Source: CBCOTE01 sp965112965 (GTDB lineage: Bacteria > Desulfobacterota > Desulfovibrionia > Desulfovibrionales > Desulfovibrionaceae). From it: a stretch of 64,000 nucleotides of DNA. The stretch covers positions 1-64,000 of the forward strand of contig CBCOTE010000005.1 of assembly GCA_965112965.1 (NCBI GenBank), written 5' to 3'. Under the pieces are notes generated by a model. The model was not told where the DNA came from and did not search any database. It was given only the letters and a program-made list of their open reading frames with translations. Positions 58,001 through 64,000 of the stretch are shown here, piece by piece (positions within the stretch are counted from its first letter, which is position 1; each line of letters begins with the position of its first letter). Position numbers and translations under genes: made by a program.

Positions 58001-58534
58001 ATGTCCAAGACTTACGAAACTTCTTACCTCGATAAGGCATACCAAAACCCCTACGGCTTCCTCGAAATCGTGGTCAAAGTACGCTTCTTGAGAGATGCAA
58101 TGAATCCTTACCATCTAACACCTGAAGAGCATACTCTGGGATACGCTACACCAGACAGCGCTGGCGTTGACCTCAAGGCCTGTATAGTAGAACAGACGGA
58201 AATCCCAGCCAACAGCCGGCTAGCCATACCCACAGGCATTGCGGTTGAATCCCTGACTCCAGGTGTAGTCGGCTTAGTATTTTCTCGTTCTGGCCTAGGC
58301 ACAAAAGAAGGACTAGTAGTCAGCCAAGGGGTTGGAGTCATTGATCCGGACTACCGCGGCGAAATTATTGTCTCTCTGCTCAATATTTCGGCTGAGCCAC
58401 ATACAGTGCAACACGGTCAGCGCATCGCCCAGCTCGTATTCTTACCCTTCTTCCGAGCGCTGCTTCTGCCCGCGGAAAAACTTTCATTCACGACCCGTGA
58501 TATCGGTGGCTTCGGCCATACCGGCACCAAGTGA
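58001..58534 (+). CDS. dut: dUTP pyrophosphatase (dUTPase)
   Basis: dUTPase hydrolyses dUTP to dUMP and pyrophosphate, keeping uracil out of DNA and supplying dUMP for thymidylate synthesis. The 177-residue protein is a trimeric-type enzyme with all five motifs: ATPDSAGVDLKA (49-60), RSGLGTKEG (96-104), GVIDPDYRGEI (112-122, with the catalytic Asp), GQRIAQL (139-145) and RDIGGFGHTG (166-175). It carries about 25 extra N-terminal residues (KTYETSYLDKAYQNPYGF) not needed for the fold. The start has a good AGGAG seven bases upstream, so the extension is probably real. argD follows after 56 bases and is likely co-transcribed, an arrangement I associate with Desulfovibrio-type genomes. Confidence 0.96.
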   Translation: MSKTYETSYLDKAYQNPYGFLEIVVKVRFLRDAMNPYHLTPEEHTLGYATPDSAGVDLKACIVEQTEIPANSRLAIPTGIAVESLTPGVVGLVFSRSGLGTKEGLVVSQGVGVIDPDYRGEIIVSLLNISAEPHTVQHGQRIAQLVFLPFFRALLLPAEKLSFTTRDIGGFGHTGTK

Positions 58535-58590
58535 TCTCCTAATACGTTCTACAAACTCAGCCCCACCCCATAACTATAGGGAAATATCTT

Positions 58591-59793
58591 ATGTCCCGCT
58601 TCGAGGCTCTCAAGGCACGGGAAAACCAAGCCGTCTGCAACACCTACAGCCGCTATCCTCTGGCCGTATCACGTGCTTCAGGCTGCCGTCTCTACGATCT
58701 AGATGGCCGTGAATATGTAGACCTGCTAGCAGGCATCGCCGTAGCCAACCTCGGCCACTGTAGGCCCGAACTGGCACAGATAATGGTCGAACAAGCGCTT
58801 AAACTTGTGCACGTATCCAATTTTTTTTACCAAGAAGAGCAGATAGCGCTGGCCGAGATGCTCAAGGCTACCTGCCACGCAGACAAAGTATTTTTTTGCA
58901 ACTCTGGGTCTGAAGCCAATGAGGCCGCGATCAAGCTAGCCCGCAGGTACATGCAGATCGTGCGCGGTCGGCAGGCATATGAAATTATCACTCTGGAAAA
59001 CTCCTTCCACGGCCGCACTTTAGCAATGGTTGCAGCCACAGGTCAGGCTAAAATAAAAGAGGGCTTCGCCCCTCTGCCTAAAGGCTTCGTCACCGTACCC
59101 TGGGATAACCTGGACGCTATGGCAGCAGCTATCAACCCCAGAACTGCCGGAATACTTGTAGAGATGGTCCAGGGTGAAGGCGGAGTTCGGCCCATGACAT
59201 CCGAATATGCTCATGGTCTAGCTGCCCTATGCAAAGAACGTGATGTGCTTCTCGTCGTGGACGAAATCCAAACAGGCCTAGGCCGATGTGGCCGTTTCTG
59301 GGCTTTCCAGCACTACGACATAAAACCAGATATCTTCACTACGGCCAAAGGCCTGGCTAACGGCCTGCCTATAGGTGCCATGCTGGCCACGGATGAGGCA
59401 GCTCGCGGCTTTACCCCTGGCAGCCACGCTACCACTTTCGGCGGCGGCAGCTTACTGGCGGTTATAGCGGCCAAGACTGTAGAGCTGCTGATGACCGATG
59501 ACTTGCCTAGCCGAGCCGCTGAACTAGGCCGCTGGGCACAAGTCCGCTTTGCACGCATCCAGGCTGCCTTCCCAGATAAGGTAGTCCAGATACGCGGATT
59601 GGGTTTACTACTGGGCATTGAATTGGCATACCCAGGCCATACAATCTGTTCGGCCCTACTGAAACACGGCTTTATATGCAACCTGACCCAAGAGCGAGTG
59701 CTTCGACTGTTGCCGCCATTGACCATCCCCAAAACTGATCTGGAAGCTTTTGCCGCCACCTTGGAGTTCCTTCTAGCTATTACGAGCTCATAA
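58591..59793 (+). CDS. argD: Acetylornithine aminotransferase
   Basis: ArgD converts N-acetylglutamate semialdehyde to N-acetylornithine with glutamate as amino donor, a PLP-dependent step of arginine synthesis, and can double as succinyldiaminopimelate aminotransferase in lysine synthesis. The 400-residue class III aminotransferase is complete. Phosphate-binding NSGSEANEAA lies at 104-113, NSFHGRTLAMVAATG near 137-151, the cofactor Asp motif LVVDEIQTGLGR at 221-232, and the Schiff-base Lys is Lys253 in FTTAKGLANGLPIG. The tail RVLRLLPPLTIPKTDLEAF is typical. Two T-tracts (8 and 7 T) encode Phe-Phe and keep the frame. No other arg gene is in the window, so whether arginine can be made is not known. 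The ribosome site is weak (AGGG). Confidence 0.95.
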   Translation: MSRFEALKARENQAVCNTYSRYPLAVSRASGCRLYDLDGREYVDLLAGIAVANLGHCRPELAQIMVEQALKLVHVSNFFYQEEQIALAEMLKATCHADKVFFCNSGSEANEAAIKLARRYMQIVRGRQAYEIITLENSFHGRTLAMVAATGQAKIKEGFAPLPKGFVTVPWDNLDAMAAAINPRTAGILVEMVQGEGGVRPMTSEYAHGLAALCKERDVLLVVDEIQTGLGRCGRFWAFQHYDIKPDIFTTAKGLANGLPIGAMLATDEAARGFTPGSHATTFGGGSLLAVIAAKTVELLMTDDLPSRAAELGRWAQVRFARIQAAFPDKVVQIRGLGLLLGIELAYPGHTICSALLKHGFICNLTQERVLRLLPPLTIPKTDLEAFAATLEFLLAITSS

Positions 59794-62700
59794 GACACAT
59801 CAGACCTTAAGTAGTTTGACTAAATCAACCTTTGACAATCGACCGACACGCACATAAATGAAATCCGGAAAAAAATAATTATCAGTAGAATAATAACGAT
59901 AGGAGTAGACGGATATTGCCCTTCCAAGAATGGCACATTGAGATATGAAGAATCAGATATTTTGTCGAATTAGTGGTAGTCAAGCTTTAAATTAGCGTGA
60001 TGTCTTCATGATGTCCATTCAACCGGCAGATATTTAGTGATATGATGGTTTATGAAAAACGTTAGTTACATGTTCACCAACTCCATAGATGACGCCAAAG
60101 ATTTAAAGGTTTATCAGATATCAGGGCATACATAAACTAAGCCACGACTTCTCCCAGATCGTACTCGATCTCCCTGCCGACAAAATCACCATTAACTTCA
60201 TTGCTTGATCTACTCTAATCTTTTGAAAGCTATTACTGAAAAACCCGGATTTTTATATTTTATCAGACAAAGATCCTGAAGACTAGAGCCGACTCTTTGC
60301 TTGAAAAGCCACGGATGTCTCGAAGATTCTTTTACCTTAATTATTCCCGGGCCATAGCCTGGCCCAGACCCATAGGCTATACTAACCGAATATCGCCACA
60401 TATTCTGACAGCCTCGCGTTCCGGCGAATGTTACAAGTTATATTGTCATACCCGCTATACTTACCGCCCTAGGACAGCCAAAAAAAAATAGACTATTGAA
60501 TCAAAATTTTCATGAAAAAAACGTACATTATCAAATCCATATTTAAATTTTACGATGTTCAGAAACGATTTAATAATTTTTTCACATGCTAAGGGCATGA
60601 ACTAACACGTAGATGAAGGGCTCTATGTCGGCCATGCGGCCTATCTGGTTCGAGCGATAGTATCTATATTGTTTGAAGACAAAAAAATATCCTAGGATAT
60701 AACTATAAATGACCTACGCACTGAGATTAAAATTGTATGTCAGCAGTTAAACTTCCTCAGCCTGCCGTTCTCAAAATAACACTAATATGGCCCAGCATAA
60801 ATATAATAGGTAAAATTTAAAAATCTAGTAGCTGGGTCATGGCCTACAAGCGCCTGGCCAAACTCTCAGGCAACCAGCACAACTGGTAGTCATCCGCGCC
60901 TGACAGCCATTAGGCCCAAACTATACCCTTTAACTGGCCCACCAAGATCCTGGATCCAAAAGATGATCAAATATGCTAAGCCTCATGAGAAATTTTATCC
61001 AGGACGATATAGCCATGCTCTGAACGATACGTAAAGAATAACTTCGTCCGAATTGGTTAGGGCAGGTGATATTCGTGGACCGTTGGGAGGTCCTATGGGT
61101 AGCCTAGATCGACGAATTCTTCCTAGCTCCAGACACAAACAAACCAGACTATTTCTTAAAAAATTCTATAATATAAATCTTAGATGCAAGTCATTACCGT
61201 ATACAGAAAAAAAATCGCATCCAGTACCTATCGATGAACACTAATGGGACGCAACCAAACCAATGACAAGAAGGAGTTGGAATACATAAAAAAACTTATG
61301 TCATGCCTGCTAATAAACTTCATGTTTGTATAAACAATCAGGTCATGGCAGACAAAATCTAAAACATTAAAATAATAGAAAGCTCATATGCGACGTAAAA
61401 AGCTCTGTGATCCTTTTCTGCTACATCAACAAAAAGACAAAAATGATTCAATATAATACGTAAAAAACTATGGCTAGTAAACTAGGAGTAAGTCTATGAA
61501 TCAAGCCAGTAATCTCTGCCGCACATATCCCCACCCATCTAGAGCTCGGCGGATATAACTCACCGCTACCATGAAAAACATATGAAAATGTAATGATATT
61601 ATAGGCTTATCAGCCATCTACATCATAGATAATTCGAAAACTCTTAGTCACAAAAGCAGCAATATAAAGAACGCAATATATCTAAAAAAACAATAAAGCT
61701 GATATAATAAGTGCTCTACTATAAAATATTCCCCCTCGAAGGCTACACTTAACCTTTTCTAACACTCAAACAAAGCAATACCAAGGCTATGGCTACAGAC
61801 CCGCCCTACCATTTGTCCATCCCAAAAAAAAACTCCAATAAAAACTCAAGGCATGATAATCGTAGACGTTTTTCGTATCGTATAAACCTTATACCATGAG
61901 CATGCTCATAAAACGACAACAGGATTACTCAACGGTGTGAGCTGAACCTCGCAGACCTATAGAGGCAGCAGTGAATATCAGAAGACCTTGCGACAATTGG
62001 CTCGACAAGAGCATCAAGTGCTATTTGCCCCTGGAATACAAAAAAATAATCTAGCCTTAGCCACGATCTGGACCTAACGACGTCATATCGTATATGACTA
62101 TACCAACATAAAAACGAAGCACATGGCCATACCTACACTCCATTTTTTGCACTTGAACTACCCAGAACCATCCAAAAAAATCTTAGCAAACAGTCTCCAT
62201 AGCCTACAATTATAACCAAAAATTCTCAATTCTAGCAGGATATTATCCTGGCCCTAAAGATAGCTATGGTCTCCATTATCCTAAAAAGACTTATTCTTCA
62301 GCACAGCTATCTACGCGCTTAAATCTTCTATGGCCAGCCAAAGTTCTGAAATAGTGCAGCCTGACCTAAGCCGAGTTTTTTTTACATGGACCATGGCTAT
62401 CTTAATGTATACCGCGCTCTTTATCATCGAGGAACTACATCTGATATTTTCGCCACTACTAAGAACTAGCTGAAGTTCTCGCTGACATACAACCTATTAC
62501 TATAAGGCCGCGACCTATATTGCCCTACTCAGACCTTCCACGCCGTCATATCGCTATATGTCACAGCTGCCCACTATATAAAGCTCCTCGCTTAATCATA
62601 ACCCTCGGGAGCCTAAAACTCAACAATATGGCGTAGTAGATCAAATCCTACACCTTCTACAGCTTCTTAAGTCTTGTCCATCTTTACACCTATCTTAATC

Positions 62701-64000
62701 TCCTTCGTCATCACTTTATATATAAATACTCCATGTGTAATATCACAGACTTAAGCATAATGAGAAACATAATATTTTTTTGCCATCGTTCTAAAAGAAC
62801 TTCGGCTATTCTTCTCATCACGCCCTATTGGCAAGGTACGATATCGTCCTAACTACGCCACTGGCTACGAGCGATATTTTCTTTATATTCTGGTTGAAAT
62901 TCAACGACCCAACACCACAAAACAAATACTATTGGTTCAAATAGTTAGCCATCGTCTGTATCGAGAGCATCCACAATACTCAGTTACCCATGCTCATCAT
63001 TCTGGTCCTATCCATATTTTTTTCGACTATATCCTGCTCGAAATCATTGGATCAATCATTTCCTGTATAATCCTCCACCGATATCTAAACTGACGAAATC
63101 GTATACTTAATCGTGTTCACTTTGCTAAAATAACCGGAGGCTATCTATAACACTAGGCTCAGTCAGATCCAAACTATAATTTTAATGATACTGTCCTAGG
63201 CCCTACACAATATGGCCTTTCCTTTGTCAACTAATTTATCACAGCCAGCGACACCTCCCTAGCCTCTGTTATCGACATACCTAAACTGACTCAAGGAACA
63301 TCCCAAATCAACAACTAAGAACTCGCCGCGCCAACTAAAATCTTCTTTATTGTCATAATCAAATACTAAGAGTTACAAGGACCCGGACGGCAACAAGTCT
63401 TCCGTCTCCCTTAAAGGATAGCCCAGCCGACGAAACCACAGGTGCAAATGCTTGGCCGCCTACCGACCCAAAAAAAACTACTCAACAGCCGCAAGGCCAT
63501 AGTGCAAAGGACTAGACCTTAATCTGGTACAAACATTTCTACCTCGATGTTCTCCATACTGCGAGGACTGTTTTGGTTCAAGCCCCCTGGATAAAATATA
63601 CCCAGGACGGGGTCCAAGGATACACATCCAACCGATATCAATCACAAAGATGGCCTTCGCACTGTCCGTCAGCCAATGCGACCATATCTGGATTCGTTCT
63701 TAGGCCCTACTTTGACAGGAACGACTAGATAGTAGGACAAATTTTTAGACCTAGGCACGGTCATAAGTATCCTGTTTAATATAATAAAATTTCATACTCT
63801 ACTTAACCCAACCTTAATAGATCGCCTGACTCTAATCAACTTTCGGATCCTCTTCAGAATTTAAGATACCCAGACCGACGCTATAGTAACTGCCTACTAC
63901 GACCTAAGCCTACCCGAGCCCCAAATACTCTAACCCGTAACGAATGGGTTGACCCAAATCTAGACTTAACGCTCCCCTTACTGCCCATCCATAATATCCA
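59794..64000. other. Decayed tract to the window end
   Basis: No intact gene. The last 2 kb are C-rich on the + strand. Near 62800-63080 (+) a run reads SSHHALLARYDIVLTTPLAT and SDIFFIFWLKFNDPTP before a TAG, then SIHNTQLPMLIILVLSIFFS, membrane-like and unassigned. Near 63625-63900 (+) another reads DINHKDGLRTVRQPMRPYLD and LNPTLIDRLTLINFRILFRI, broken by three stops. Neither could be named. Confidence 0.5.

Noticed and set aside
60640..60665. A GGTTCGAGC motif resembling a tRNA T-loop, and similar TTCAAAT motifs near 32655 and 40865.
   Set aside because: None has a five-base-pair T-stem or an acceptor stem at the right distance; no tRNA was found by eye.
1..64000. Stop-codon reassignment (for example TAG as pyrrolysine, as in some deltaproteobacterial symbionts) to explain stop-riddled but protein-like frames.
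   Set aside because: The intact genes contain no in-frame stops and end at TAA, TAG and TGA alike. Known relics (pstB, phoU, glgP) need frameshifts as well as stops.
1..64000. CRISPR arrays, insertion sequences and prophage genes.
   Set aside because: No regularly spaced direct repeats, transposase motifs or phage structural genes were seen. The Xer recombinase has housekeeping features and no flanking mobile genes.

Overview
The window looks like a piece of a bacterial chromosome in advanced decay. Fifteen reading frames look intact and together cover about 25% of the 64 kb. The rest is AT-richer DNA, dense in stop codons and homopolymer tracts, in which relics of former genes can still be read in places. 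Three relics are identified by homology motifs: pstB and phoU, adjacent on the + strand, and a full-length alpha-glucan phosphorylase on the - strand. The intact genes have the flavour of a Desulfovibrio-like deltaproteobacterium: a GAK-type CofD-like protein, alaS following recA, dut next to argD, a PP-loop MnmA/ThiI-like protein and an AMIN-domain protein. The mix of a few intact housekeeping genes and massive pseudogenisation suggests a host-restricted symbiont in genome reduction. That lineage and lifestyle are inferences from gene content; no rRNA or tRNA gene was seen.

Layout. Positions 1-2290 are decayed DNA. A glycosyltransferase (2356-3618, -) has an 88-base near-perfect palindrome at its 3' end and a nonsense-interrupted N-terminus. 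After a decayed gap comes a minus-strand housekeeping block (6691-14812), read recA, alaS, cspA, a Bax-inhibitor-1 family membrane protein, RNase R. From 14.9 to 18.7 kb the DNA is decayed. A PP-loop thiolation-type protein (18692-19780, +) is followed by decayed DNA, a polytopic membrane protein (23672-24646, -), about 6.5 kb of decayed DNA, a XerC/D recombinase (31224-32315, +), an FmdB-type zinc ribbon protein (36816-37046, +), an AMIN-domain protein (43436-44365, -) and an Smr-domain protein (45479-46267, +). The dead pstB-phoU pair lies at about 47.4-48.9 kb. The GAK CofD-like gene (54289-55488, +), the dead glucan phosphorylase (55690-57830, -), and dut-argD (58001-59793, +) follow. The last 4 kb are decayed.

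How the genes work together. What survives is mainly DNA and RNA upkeep (RecA, XerC, dUTPase, AlaS, RNase R, CspA), one arginine biosynthesis step (ArgD), and scattered envelope functions. Phosphate uptake and regulation and glycogen breakdown are visibly dead here, as expected if a stable host supplies nutrients. The decayed DNA carries two mutational signatures worth study. Long A- and C-tracts greatly outnumber T- and G-tracts on the + strand. Several long perfect or near-perfect inverted repeats occur in both coding and decayed DNA, suggesting template-switch mutagenesis. No CRISPR array, insertion sequence or prophage was recognised.
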